Part shown: piece after piece, positions 1-8,126 of the stretch
Numbering within the stretch: the stretch's first letter is position 1
How the letters are laid out: every line of letters starts with the position of its first letter
Source of the DNA: Phycisphaerae bacterium
Lineage (GTDB): Bacteria > Planctomycetota > Phycisphaerae > Phycisphaerales > UBA1924
Direction of reading: 5' to 3'
DNA length: 56,115 nt
Assembly: GCA_002706885.1 (NCBI GenBank)
Contig: PAKY01000106.1
Coordinates: 1-56,115, forward strand
The notes under the pieces: generated by a model
Seen by the model: only the letters and a program-made list of their open reading frames with translations
Database searches by the model: none
Told to the model about the DNA's origin: nothing
Program-made: the position numbers and the translations under genes

Positions 1-811
1 CCGTGCCGCCGAGCCCGCCCGCGTCCTCGTCGATCGCGGGCGCCTTCTTCTTCGTCGCCTTCTTCTTCCGCCCGCTCGGCTTGACCTCGATCGTGGTGTC
101 GTCGATGTCGGTCATGCGCACGCGCGCCGCTCGTCGCGCGGCCTGCTTCTCCGCGGCCCGCTCCGCGGCGGACTTCGCGCCGCCCACAAACGCGTGGAGG
201 AGGGCGACGAACCCGCGCCAGATCGCGCGTGCCGCGACGACGACGGCCTGGTCGAACGCGACGCACAGGCCGATCACCGCGGCGAGCGTCATCCAGAGAA
301 CGGCGCCCGTGACGTGGAACTGGTCGACGAGCGAGCCGCCGACGACCACGCCGATCGTGCCGCCCGCGAGCCTCGGCATCGGCGTCGCGGCGTTCGGGGC
401 GATCGCGCCGACCAGCCCGCTCATCGACACGCCGAGGATGAGGACGCCGACGGCGCGGAGGATCGGATGCCGCAGCCCCCGCCCGATCGCCGAGGACACG
501 AGCGCCCCCGCGGCCCCCAGCATCAGCGGGATCACGCCCCAGCCGAGCAGCGTCAGCAGCGCGTACCCGACATGGGCCCCGACCGGGCCCATCACGTTCT
601 CGGTGGGGTCGTTGTGCGGAAAGACCGCGTGCGACGGGGAGTCCGCCTGGTCGAAGGTCACGAGCGCCGCCGCGAGGAACAGCCACAGCGCGGTGAACAC
701 CAGCCACGCGATCCGCGCGGCGATCAGGCCCTGGGGGCCGTCATGCCCGCCCGCCCCGCTCGCAGACTTCCCGCGGGCACGGGCCGATTTCGTCGTCTTT
801 GCTCGCGCCAT
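1..811 (-). CDS. ftsK: FtsK/SpoIIIE-type DNA translocase, N-terminal membrane domain (partial)
   Basis: Only the first 270 codons are present; the gene runs off the left edge. The start codon (complement of 809-811) lies 10 bases after the stop of the upstream aldehyde dehydrogenase gene. A basic, Ala/Lys-rich N-terminus is followed by about four hydrophobic segments (roughly residues 30-50, 80-105, 120-140 and 160-190). After these comes a cytosolic linker rich in Lys, Arg and Ala that contains GRKKKATKKKAP. This is the layout of the FtsK 4TM domain that anchors the septal DNA pump before the linker, motor and gamma domains. The motor domain with its Walker motifs lies outside the window, so the call rests on the membrane domain alone. 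A different multipass protein with a basic linker is the alternative. Confidence 0.72.
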   Translation of the reverse strand, partial: MARAKTTKSARARGKSASGAGGHDGPQGLIAARIAWLVFTALWLFLAAALVTFDQADSPSHAVFPHNDPTENVMGPVGAHVGYALLTLLGWGVIPLMLGAAGALVSSAIGRGLRHPILRAVGVLILGVSMSGLVGAIAPNAATPMPRLAGGTIGVVVGGSLVDQFHVTGAVLWMTLAAVIGLCVAFDQAVVVAARAIWRGFVALLHAFVGGAKSAAERAAEKQAARRAARVRMTDIDDTTIEVKPSGRKKKATKKKAPAIDEDAGGLGGT

Positions 812-821
812 GGCTCGTCGG

Positions 822-2480
822 CTACACCGGCTCCCGCGTCAGCGTCCCGTCCACGCGCCGCTCGATGCCGAGCGGATTCTCGTCGCGCAGTTCCGGGGGA
901 AGCAGATTGGCAGGATAGTTCTGGTAGCACACGGGCCGCCGCCAACGCTTCATCGCGGTCGGGCCCACGGCGCTCGTATCGGGTCTGTTCGACGCGGGGT
1001 AGGGGCCGCCGTGGACCATCGCCCAGGCCACCTCGACGCCCGTCGGGACGCCGTTGAAGATCAGGCGACCGCACCGCTGCTCGAGCGCCCGCGCGAACGG
1101 GGGCGCCCTGTCGACGTCCGCGTCGCCCACAAACAGCGAGCCCGTCAGGCTGCCCACGAACGCCGTGACGCAGGAGAAGAGCTCCTGCTCGTTCTGGCAC
1201 TGCACGACCAGTGCGCACGGGCCGAACATCTCGTTCAGGAATTCGGCGTGCTGGCGGAAGTGCTCGCCCGCCACAGAGAGGAGCATCGGCGCCGCCATGG
1301 CAGGCCCCGCGACCTCCTTTTTCCCGGGCGGGGGCGGCGCGGGAACGCGGTCGGTCCCGAAGAGGACCTTGATCTCCTCGAGCGCGAGCAGTTCGCGCAC
1401 GGTCCGCGTGTAGTTCGCCTGGATCCGCGGCGCGAGCATCACGCCCGCTTCGATCAGCTCGAGTTCGGCGCTCATCGCCTTGGTGAACATGTCCGAGCCC
1501 TCGCCGTCGATCAGGAAGATCAGGCCGGGACAGGTGCACTGCTGACCGACGGCGGCCGCGAGGGACTGGGCGACGCGGCGCGCGATCTTCTCGGGTTCGC
1601 TCGCGAGAGCGCCGGGCAGCACGATGACGGGGTTGACCGACCCCATCTCGGCGTACACGGGGATCGGGTCGGGGCGGGAGAGGCCGATGCGCGTCAGGGC
1701 GTCTCCGCCCGTGCGCGAGCCCGTGAACCCCGCGGCGCGCACGCAAGGGTGCTTGACGAGTTCCTCGCCGATCTCCTGCTCGCGACCGCCGCCCGCGTGG
1801 AGGAAGCTGAACCATCCCGCGGGGAACCCGGTCTCGAGGACCGACGCGGCGATGGCCTGGGCGACGACCTCGCCCGTTCCGGGGTGGAGCGGGTGGCCCT
1901 TGACGATCACGGGGCATCCCGCGGCAAGGGCGCTCGCGGTGTCGGTGCCCGCGGTGCTGTAGGCGAGCGGGAAGTTGCTCGCCCCGAAGACCGCGACGGG
2001 GCCGAGGGGTCGAAGCATGCGGCGCAGGGCCTGGCGAGAGCTCGGGCGCCCCTCGGCGCCTGGACGATCGATGATCGCGTCGACCCAGGACCCTTCTTCG
2101 ACGACGTCGGCGAACATGCGAAGCGTGCCCGTGGTGCGCGCGAGTTCGGCGTTGAGACGCGCGGGCTCGATCGCGGTCTCCGCCGACGCGAGGGCGACGA
2201 GTGGCTCGCCGATCGCATCGATCCCGTCGGCGCAGGGGCGAAGCAGCGCCGCGTGCTGGGAGGGGGGCATCAGGCCCGCGGCGTGGAACGCGGACCAGGC
2301 CTTCCGAGCGGCCTCGCTGACCTGCGCGGGGCTTGCGGCGGTGTAGGTGGGCTGGAGCGTCGCCCCGGACGCCTGGGTGATCGAGTCGAACTGGACGTCC
2401 TGCGTGTCCGCGCGTTCGCCCGCGATGAGCGAGACGCCGAACGGCCTGCCCGTGATCTCGGTTGGGAGCGCTTCGCCCAT
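822..2480 (-). CDS. Aldehyde dehydrogenase, alpha-ketoglutarate semialdehyde dehydrogenase-like
   Basis: A 552-aa NAD(P)-dependent aldehyde dehydrogenase. The oxyanion/active-site region FGASNFP is near residue 165. The general base is Glu278 in YAEMGS and the catalytic Cys is Cys315 in GQQCTCPG. The length and the FGASNFPLAYS and GQQCTCPG signatures resemble the NADP+-type subgroup that includes alpha-ketoglutaric semialdehyde dehydrogenase, an enzyme of the non-phosphorylative pentose/uronate and hydroxyproline routes. No dehydratase or sugar dehydrogenase of such a pathway is nearby, so the substrate is uncertain. It lies 47 bases after phoH and 10 bases before the FtsK-like gene on the same strand, so the three are probably cotranscribed. 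The ATG at 2480 leaves a normal N-terminus for the subgroup. Confidence 0.85.
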   Translation of the reverse strand: MGEALPTEITGRPFGVSLIAGERADTQDVQFDSITQASGATLQPTYTAASPAQVSEAARKAWSAFHAAGLMPPSQHAALLRPCADGIDAIGEPLVALASAETAIEPARLNAELARTTGTLRMFADVVEEGSWVDAIIDRPGAEGRPSSRQALRRMLRPLGPVAVFGASNFPLAYSTAGTDTASALAAGCPVIVKGHPLHPGTGEVVAQAIAASVLETGFPAGWFSFLHAGGGREQEIGEELVKHPCVRAAGFTGSRTGGDALTRIGLSRPDPIPVYAEMGSVNPVIVLPGALASEPEKIARRVAQSLAAAVGQQCTCPGLIFLIDGEGSDMFTKAMSAELELIEAGVMLAPRIQANYTRTVRELLALEEIKVLFGTDRVPAPPPPGKKEVAGPAMAAPMLLSVAGEHFRQHAEFLNEMFGPCALVVQCQNEQELFSCVTAFVGSLTGSLFVGDADVDRAPPFARALEQRCGRLIFNGVPTGVEVAWAMVHGGPYPASNRPDTSAVGPTAMKRWRRPVCYQNYPANLLPPELRDENPLGIERRVDGTLTREPV

Positions 2481-2527
2481 AGAACCAGTGTTCTCCGTTC
2501 CGCCGCACAGACCCGCGGCGGGCGTCG

Positions 2528-4078
2528 TCAGAGCAATTCGGTCGCGAGACTCGCGAGCGTGCTCCGTTCACTCTTGGCGAGCGTGACGTGCCCGACCAGT
2601 CCGACGCCCTTCATCTTCTCGACCGTGTAACTCAATCCGTTCGACGACCCGTCCAGGTAGGGGTTGTCGATCTGACCAATATCGCCCGTCAGGACGATCT
2701 TTGTCCCCTCTCCGACGCGGCTGACGATGGTCCGCACCTCGTGCGGCGTCAGGTTCTGGGCCTCGTCGACGATCATGAACTGGTGGGGGATCGACCGACC
2801 CCTGATGTAGGTCAGGGGTTCCAGAACGAGCTTGCCGTCCGCCATGAGCTTGCCGATGCGCTGCTCGGGCGTTTTGCTCTCCGCGTTCTGGTGGGGGCTG
2901 CCGCGCGTCGAGAGCAGGTAGGCGAGGTTGTCGAAGATCGGCTGCATCCACGCGGTGAGCTTCTCGTCCTTGTCGCCCGGGAGGTAGCCGATGTCGCGGC
3001 CCATCGGCATGATCGGGCGGGCGACGAGGGCCTTGTCGTAGCGTTCTTCGACGAAGACCTTGGTCATCGCGGCGGCGATGGCGAGGAGGGTCTTGCCCGT
3101 GCCGGCGGCGCCGAGGAGCGTGACGAGCTTGATCTCGTCGTCGAGGAGCAGGTCGAGCGCCATCGTCTGCTGCACGTTGCGCGCGATGATGCCGAAGACC
3201 GGCTTCTTCTGGTTGGTGACGGGGATGATCTGGTCGGTGTCGGCGAGGCGGCGCCCGAGGCCCGTGTGGCTCTCGTCCTCGGCGTCGTGGAAGACCACGA
3301 ACTCGTTCGGAATCGGCTCCGAAGCGGTCGCGTCGAACCCGTTCGAGAGCAGGGTCGCGACCGGGAGCATGCGGTCGGCGTAGAGCTGGTCGATCACCTC
3401 GCCCGGGACGGTGGCGTCGCGGTAGCCGTCGTAGAGGCGGTCGGCGTCGACCTTCTGGTTCTCGAAGTCCTCGGTCTTGATGCCGAGGGCGTCGCTCTTG
3501 ATCCGCGCGGAGAGGTCCTTGGAGACGAAGACGGCGGGGACGCCCTGCTTCTTGAGCGTGTGCGCGACCGCGATGATCTTGTTGTCGGGCGATTCTTCGG
3601 CGATGACCGGCGGTCGCTCGTGCTCGGTGACGTCGATCCGGACCGAGCCGCTGCGGCCCGTCGGGCCCTTGGAGAGCGCCGCGTCGGCGCGGTTCTCGAG
3701 CAGGTCGAGATCGACGCCCTCGGTGATGCGTCCGAGGGAACGGAGCATGTCGAGGCGACGGATGGCGGCGCGGGCGTTGCGACCGATGTCGTCGTCGCGA
3801 CGCTTCATCTTGTCGAGTTCCTCGATCACCGGGTAAGGGATGACGAGGTGGTTGTCCTGGAAGACGAAGAGGGCGTTGGGGTTATGGAGCAGGACGTTCG
3901 TGTCGAGCACGAAGGTCTTGACGACGGGGTTCGCGTCCGCGTTCGGTTCGTCGCCTTCGGTCGGGCGAGGCTGCGTCTGATCTGCCTCTGACATGGTCGT
4001 GTGCGGTGTCTTCCTCGGTGGGGTCCCGGCCCGTCCCTGAAAGGACGGGCCCCGGTCGGCCGCGGCGATCGTCGCCAT
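2528..4078 (-). CDS. phoH: PhoH family protein: PIN domain plus PhoH-like ATPase
   Basis: The N-terminal part is a PIN (nuclease-fold) domain beginning at VKTFVLDTNVLLHNP, with conserved acidic residues in LDTN and EELDKMK. The C-terminal part is the PhoH P-loop ATPase with Walker A GAAGTGKT and the downstream IVDEAQN Walker B. This is the YlaK/PhoH2-like architecture, linked in other bacteria to RNA unwinding or cleavage. Two starts are possible. The ATG at 4078 has GGAGG five bases upstream and gives 516 aa. The ATG at 3994 begins MSEADQ and gives 488 aa, which fits the conserved part of the family better, but its purine-rich sequence is about 15 bases away. I list the longer form because of its ribosome binding site; the extra 28 residues look non-conserved. 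A 9-bp hairpin (4028-4051) lies between the two starts. Confidence 0.9.
   Translation of the reverse strand: MATIAAADRGPSFQGRAGTPPRKTPHTTMSEADQTQPRPTEGDEPNADANPVVKTFVLDTNVLLHNPNALFVFQDNHLVIPYPVIEELDKMKRRDDDIGRNARAAIRRLDMLRSLGRITEGVDLDLLENRADAALSKGPTGRSGSVRIDVTEHERPPVIAEESPDNKIIAVAHTLKKQGVPAVFVSKDLSARIKSDALGIKTEDFENQKVDADRLYDGYRDATVPGEVIDQLYADRMLPVATLLSNGFDATASEPIPNEFVVFHDAEDESHTGLGRRLADTDQIIPVTNQKKPVFGIIARNVQQTMALDLLLDDEIKLVTLLGAAGTGKTLLAIAAAMTKVFVEERYDKALVARPIMPMGRDIGYLPGDKDEKLTAWMQPIFDNLAYLLSTRGSPHQNAESKTPEQRIGKLMADGKLVLEPLTYIRGRSIPHQFMIVDEAQNLTPHEVRTIVSRVGEGTKIVLTGDIGQIDNPYLDGSSNGLSYTVEKMKGVGLVGHVTLAKSERSTLASLATELL
4028..4051. repeat. Small perfect inverted repeat between the two possible phoH starts
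   Basis: Nine-base arms (GGCCCGTCC and GGACGGGCC) flank a 6-base loop CTGAAA. On the mRNA of the minus-strand phoH gene this would form a stable hairpin between the upstream start at 4078 and the purine-rich stretch before the downstream start at 3994. It could be a small dispersed REP-like sequence or a translational control element. I cannot tell which from one copy. Confidence 0.5.
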
Positions 4079-4174
4079 CTACGCCTCCGTGCACGTTGTC
4101 AGACGCCTTCGCGACGACGGTTCTACGCCGCTCGCTTCCGCGTCCCGCTCTCCGAGCGCTCCGCTTCCCAGCAT

Positions 4175-4203
4175 ATCGTACAGACGCCCCTTCGCCACCC
4201 CAA
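4175..4203 (-). promoter_or_regulatory. Candidate sigma-70-type promoter for phoH
   Basis: On the minus strand there is a TTGGGG box (complement of 4198-4203), exactly 17 bases, then TACGAT (complement of 4175-4180). This would start transcription near 4168, about 90 bases before the phoH start at 4078. The region is slightly richer in A/T than its surroundings. Spacing is ideal and box quality moderate. Confidence 0.4.
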
Positions 4204-4270
4204 CCAATTGCGGATTACGCGCGCTTTGCGCACATATCGCGAGATGCGCTCAGATTCTTTCGCGGCGGGC

Positions 4271-4786
4271 TCACCAGGGCGTCACAACGCCGAACGCGAG
4301 CACGAGCGCCGCGACGATCGCGAAGCCGCCCTTCACGACGATCGATACGGCGCGCCCGGTCGCGGCGCCGCGGCCCGACTGGAACGATTCGGCGAATGAG
4401 CGTTTGGCGATCCCCATTTCGGCGATGAGGGCGCCGGCGCCCGCGCCGATGATGGCGCCCAAGATCGATCCCAAAAACGGAATCGGGATCAGGAAGCTGC
4501 CGAGCAGAAGGCCGACGAGCGAGCCGACGATCGAACCGATGGCGCCGTAGCGCGTCCCGCCCGACGCGCCCGAGCCGACGGCGGAGGCGAGGAATTCGGC
4601 GACCTCGGCGAGGATGGCCACAACGAGCGCCGCGCCGAGGGTCCACCAGTTGAAGAGCCCCGGCGTGATGATCTGGCAGACCAGCGCGACGCCCACGGCG
4701 ATCCATATCCCGGGAAGGGTCAGGAACGTGAGGACGACGCCGACGATCGCCGCGAGGATGACGATGATGCCCGTGACGATCGTCAT
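4271..4786 (-). CDS. DUF456 family membrane protein
   Basis: A 171-aa very hydrophobic protein. It opens with a long membrane segment (residues 3-40), then a second around 45-70. A Gly-rich stretch (GSGASGGTRYGAIGSIVGS) and two further hydrophobic segments follow. The Gly-rich GAIGSIVGSLVGLLLG-type repeats are characteristic of the DUF456 family (YqgC-like), whose function is unknown. It probably sits in the cytoplasmic membrane. It is on the same strand as phoH, but phoH lies upstream across 192 bases, so linkage is uncertain. Confidence 0.8.
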   Translation of the reverse strand: MTIVTGIIVILAAIVGVVLTFLTLPGIWIAVGVALVCQIITPGLFNWWTLGAALVVAILAEVAEFLASAVGSGASGGTRYGAIGSIVGSLVGLLLGSFLIPIPFLGSILGAIIGAGAGALIAEMGIAKRSFAESFQSGRGAATGRAVSIVVKGGFAIVAALVLAFGVVTPW

Positions 4787-4843
4787 GGCGGGGTCATTGG
4801 GAAACCGCGTCTGCGCCGTTCACGGCGACATCGGTGTACAAGG

Positions 4844-5779
4844 TCAGGCGGGGACCGCGGTTGCGTCGTCAACGTCGCGATCGGCCTCGGCGGGCTTCTC
4901 GGCGCGATCGGGGAAGGCCACCGCTTCCATCTCGAGGATCCAGCCTTCGAGGCGAGCGAGTCGGTAGGTGTCGATGCGGAGTTCCTTGCCGCCGAGCGTG
5001 TCGTGGCTCTCCTTGATCCGGAGGAACACGATGAACTTGTCCCACTTGCGCTTGTCGACGTCGGCGAGATCGTTCGGGGTCAGGGACGCGCCGCCCGGGA
5101 GGGTGAGGCGCATCGCGGCGGGGTCGTAGCGGTACTGGCGCACGGCGGTCTTGAGGAACAGGAGGAGCATGTAGCCCGCGAGCGCGTAGCAGACGGCCAT
5201 GATGATCCACTGGCTTGGGATGTCGTACGAGGCGAGCGGCGCGGGGATGTTCGCCTTGGTCTGCCATTCCGCTGCGAGTTCGTCGAGGCGCGTTCGCACG
5301 GTGGATCGGTCGTCGTAGGTGGTGTACTCGGGCGTCATGTGGCCGATGCGCTGGAGGGCGGTGAGCCACTCGCGGCGGGCCTCTTCCATCGTGGCGCGGA
5401 GGTGGCGGTGGCTCGCGCTGTCGTTGATGGCCTCGGCGTTCGCGGCGCGGGTGTCACGGTCGTCGAGACGCTCGAGCTCGTCGGCGGGGTTGACGACGCT
5501 GGCGCCCCCCGGAAAGAGTGATGCGTCTTCAGCGTCGGCGTCGTCGAGCGCTTCGAGGTACTTCCACTCGGCGTACTCGGCGTGCGACTGTCCTCGCTTC
5601 GGGTAGGCCAGCGTCGCGTCGTAGAGGGCCCAGGAGCCGAAGGCTGCGAACGCGAGGAACATGATCGTGATCTTGATCAGCCACGTCGGGTTGAACGTGG
5701 TCTTGAGCTCCTTCGCGGCGGTGGGGGGCACGCGGATCGGAGCGGGCTCGTCGTGGGTGTGAGGCGTCTCGTTGGTCAT
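4844..5779 (-). CDS. Unknown protein with two membrane segments
   Basis: A 311-aa protein that I do not recognise as a named family. Transmembrane segments lie near residues 31-53 and 189-211. The region between them (about 55-185) is charged and largely helical and should be extracytoplasmic if the N-terminus is inside. The C-terminal 100 residues, with RYDPAAMRLTLPGG and KRKWDKFIVFLRIKE, read like a small beta-rich domain of the bacterial PH-like kind found after membrane segments in other proteins. That similarity is an impression only. It ends 57 bases before the DUF456 start on the same strand. Confidence 0.75.
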   Translation of the reverse strand: MTNETPHTHDEPAPIRVPPTAAKELKTTFNPTWLIKITIMFLAFAAFGSWALYDATLAYPKRGQSHAEYAEWKYLEALDDADAEDASLFPGGASVVNPADELERLDDRDTRAANAEAINDSASHRHLRATMEEARREWLTALQRIGHMTPEYTTYDDRSTVRTRLDELAAEWQTKANIPAPLASYDIPSQWIIMAVCYALAGYMLLLFLKTAVRQYRYDPAAMRLTLPGGASLTPNDLADVDKRKWDKFIVFLRIKESHDTLGGKELRIDTYRLARLEGWILEMEAVAFPDRAEKPAEADRDVDDATAVPA

Positions 5780-5842
5780 CGCGCTGCCCGTCCAGTTGGC
5801 GTTGGTTTCTTCGGACGACGGGTGATCCCGGCGCCACGTGTG

Positions 5843-6073
5843 CTATCGACCGTCGGTCCGTTCCATGGCGAGCCGCCACCAGCGGTCGGCACGGGCTCTC
5901 CCGTCCGTTCTGGTGATCATCGGTCCGAAGCCCCCCTTATCTGAGCGTCGTGTCGGGATGCGGGGGTAGGCTCCGGGGTTGAGGATCGCGAGCGCGAGGA
6001 AAGCCTCGTGCTCGGCCCTCATACGCTCGGCGGCGCGCCGGCGTTCCCTCCATCGTCGCCAGTTCCAGATCAT
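5843..6073 (-). CDS. Small basic hypothetical protein (76 aa)
   Basis: A short open frame starting 7 bases after the glycosyltransferase stop, so it could be the last gene of the carotenoid operon. It has an Arg/Trp-rich amphipathic start (MIWNWRRWRERRR), then a middle AYPRIPTRRSDKGGF and a Trp-Trp-containing end. The spacing to its upstream neighbour and the lack of other coding potential in the gap support a real gene. No function can be given. The alternative is spurious coding in high-GC DNA. Confidence 0.5.
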   Translation of the reverse strand: MIWNWRRWRERRRAAERMRAEHEAFLALAILNPGAYPRIPTRRSDKGGFGPMITRTDGRARADRWWRLAMERTDGR

Positions 6074-6080
6074 TCGAGCC

Positions 6081-7289
6081 TCAGTCTAGCGTGCCGGGGG
6101 TCGGCGTCGGGGTCGGGTCGCCCGCGGTTCGGCCACGCCAGGCGCGGCGGCGTGTGACGTGCAGGACGTAGCTGTGCCACTGGATCGCGGTCATGAGCGT
6201 GACGCCCACGGGATGCAGGAGGGCGCCGACGCGGCTGTGATCGAGTCTGTTCGCAAGCCATAGTCGTTGCGAGAGTTGCAGCGCGATCGCGACCATGCTC
6301 AGGACGAGCGAGGCGGGGTGGGCGGTGGGGCCTGTCGCGAGGATCCATACGGCGATGATCCACGGCGCGACGTGGCCGATCGCGTGGAGGGCGGTCAGGA
6401 AGACGAGCAGGCCGATCGACCCGAGGCCCTCGTAGGCGTTCTTGGCGAAGCCGCGCCAGGTTTCGGAGAAGCCGCGGTACATGCGGACGGAGGCGGTGGC
6501 GCTGCCGTCGAAGAGGTCGGAGCGGAGGCCGGCGCGGCGGACGGCTCGGGGGAGCATGATGCCGTCGTGCATGGAGTCGCGGAAGGCCTCGTGTCCCCCT
6601 GATTTGGTGTATACGTTGGCTGTCAGCATCAGGAACTGACCGCACCCTGCGCTGGCGCTGGGGTCGTTGGTCCGGCGCATGCGGGGCATGGGGAGGTAGC
6701 CGAAGAGGAGGTAGAACATCATCGGGACGAGGGTCGCTTCGGCGAGCGTCCCGGTGATCTGGCGGGGGAAGCAGCTCACCATGTCGGCGTTGAGTCGGCG
6801 CATCTCGGCGACGGCGGCGCGGAGGGCGGCGGGCTCAAAGCGGACGTCGGCGTCGGTGAAGACAAGCAGGTCGCGGTCGTCGAGAGCGGGGACGCCGAGT
6901 TCGGCATCGATGGCGGCTCGGGCCATCCGCCAGCACGCGTGCTGTTTGCCGTTCCAGCCGGCGGGCAGGGGTCGCGTGGGCGCGGGGAGGACGCGAGGGT
7001 CTTCGGCGGCGAGGCGGGCGAGGATGGCGGGGGTCTGATCCTCGCTCTGGTCGTCGTAGACGACGACGCGGATGTTGTCGTCCGAGTCGTACAGGACGCT
7101 GCGGACACACGCTTCGATGTTGGTTTCTTCGTTGCGCGCCGGGATGCAGACGAAGACGCGGGGGGTGTCGTCGGGCCATGGCGCGTCGCGGTCGGGCCTG
7201 CGGCAGAGGCACAGGTTGATCGCCGTCATGATGAGTGGGGCAGCGCAGAGAGAGGCGGCGAGGATGGCGAGGAACAGGATCGGGCTCAT
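6081..7289 (-). CDS. Family 2 glycosyltransferase, CrtQ/HpnB-like (carotenoid glycosylation)
   Basis: A 402-aa membrane-associated glycosyltransferase. It has an N-terminal membrane anchor (residues 3-27), a GT-A nucleotide-binding start VFVCIPARNEE, YDDQSEDQT (78-86) and the metal-binding DAD motif at 146-148. GWNGKQHACW follows the nucleotide-binding half. The C-terminal third has about three membrane segments. The same layout is seen in CrtQ of staphyloxanthin synthesis, CruC and HpnB-type enzymes. The ATG at 7289 overlaps the acyltransferase stop as ATGA, so the two are translationally coupled. In this cluster its likely role is to attach a sugar to the carotenoid carboxylate, with the neighbouring acyltransferase adding a fatty acyl group. 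The sugar donor is unknown. Confidence 0.85.
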   Translation of the reverse strand: MSPILFLAILAASLCAAPLIMTAINLCLCRRPDRDAPWPDDTPRVFVCIPARNEETNIEACVRSVLYDSDDNIRVVVYDDQSEDQTPAILARLAAEDPRVLPAPTRPLPAGWNGKQHACWRMARAAIDAELGVPALDDRDLLVFTDADVRFEPAALRAAVAEMRRLNADMVSCFPRQITGTLAEATLVPMMFYLLFGYLPMPRMRRTNDPSASAGCGQFLMLTANVYTKSGGHEAFRDSMHDGIMLPRAVRRAGLRSDLFDGSATASVRMYRGFSETWRGFAKNAYEGLGSIGLLVFLTALHAIGHVAPWIIAVWILATGPTAHPASLVLSMVAIALQLSQRLWLANRLDHSRVGALLHPVGVTLMTAIQWHSYVLHVTRRRAWRGRTAGDPTPTPTPGTLD

Positions 7290-8104
7290 GGCGACGCCTC
7301 CGTTGGCGCGGCGGCGCTGGCTCGGGAGCGGTCGGTGATGGAGCCGGCTTTGCCGCGGAGGCGGAGCCAGAGGTCGTAGGCGGGGTTGATAGCGGCGGCG
7401 TCGCCTCCGACGAGGCTCTCGAATGCGCTTGGCTCGCGGGCGATGACGAGGTCTGCGAGGGCGGCGGCGTTGGCGTTCATCGCGCTGGTCAGGGCGCGTT
7501 GCCATCCGGTGGTCGAGGTGGTTTCGGGCGAGACGGGCTCGACGCGGACGAGGATCTCGGGCTTCTGATCGAGCCAGAAGGCGTACTCGATCGCGATCGA
7601 GACGCAGGCGGCGCGGGGGTCGCTCGCGGCGATCTTCGCGGTTCCGGGGCGGGGGGTGACCTGCTCGCGGACGTCGGCGAAGCGGCCCTGGGGGTTGATC
7701 CAGAGCGTTGGGGCGGGGGCTTTGGCGAAGTAGTCGGCGAGATAGTCGGACATGGCGTCGAGGCTCTGGGCGTCGTCTGGATCGATGCCGAAGACGCCCA
7801 GCTTGCGGAAGAGGCCGAAGCGTCGGAGCTGGGCGGCGTCCATGGGGGCGCGGAGGGTTCGGTTCGGCCAGAAGAGGCGGTGGAGGGCGAGCATGACGAG
7901 CGGGTCCCACCAGCTCAGGTGATTCATCGCCGCGATGACGGGGCCGTTGTGGGTCGCGAGCGACTCGAGGTGGGCGCGCGACCCCTCGGCGAGGCGGAGG
8001 GCGTAGAACCGCTTCGCGATCATTTTGTCGCGTGTCCACCAGCCGAAGAAGCGCACGAAGCGGGCGCTTTCGTCGGCGGGGATGAAGTCCACGGCGTGAA
8101 GCAT
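7286..8104 (-). CDS. Lysophospholipid-type acyltransferase in the carotenoid operon
   Basis: The start at 8104 gives 272 aa and leaves 22 bases after the desaturase stop; a longer frame from 8248 would overlap the desaturase by about 120 bases. The protein has the PlsC-family HX4D motif as NHLSWWD (residues 61-67) and a second block WINPQGRF that matches the family's P-x-G-x-x region. No clear membrane span is visible, so it may be peripheral. By position it is the counterpart of the acyltransferase step (CrtO of Staphylococcus, CruD-like elsewhere) that acylates the carotenoid sugar. It is coupled to the glycosyltransferase by an ATGA overlap. Confidence 0.8.
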   Translation of the reverse strand: MLHAVDFIPADESARFVRFFGWWTRDKMIAKRFYALRLAEGSRAHLESLATHNGPVIAAMNHLSWWDPLVMLALHRLFWPNRTLRAPMDAAQLRRFGLFRKLGVFGIDPDDAQSLDAMSDYLADYFAKAPAPTLWINPQGRFADVREQVTPRPGTAKIAASDPRAACVSIAIEYAFWLDQKPEILVRVEPVSPETTSTTGWQRALTSAMNANAAALADLVIAREPSAFESLVGGDAAAINPAYDLWLRLRGKAGSITDRSRASAAAPTEASP

Positions 8105-8126
8105 CGTCGCTCCCACCCCGCGCGGG

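Noticed and set aside
3-2630. An 875-codon open frame on the plus strand
   Set aside because: It runs antisense to the aldehyde dehydrogenase with intact catalytic residues and to the FtsK-like gene. Its own product is Arg/Ala/Pro-rich without motifs, the usual shadow frame of high-GC DNA.
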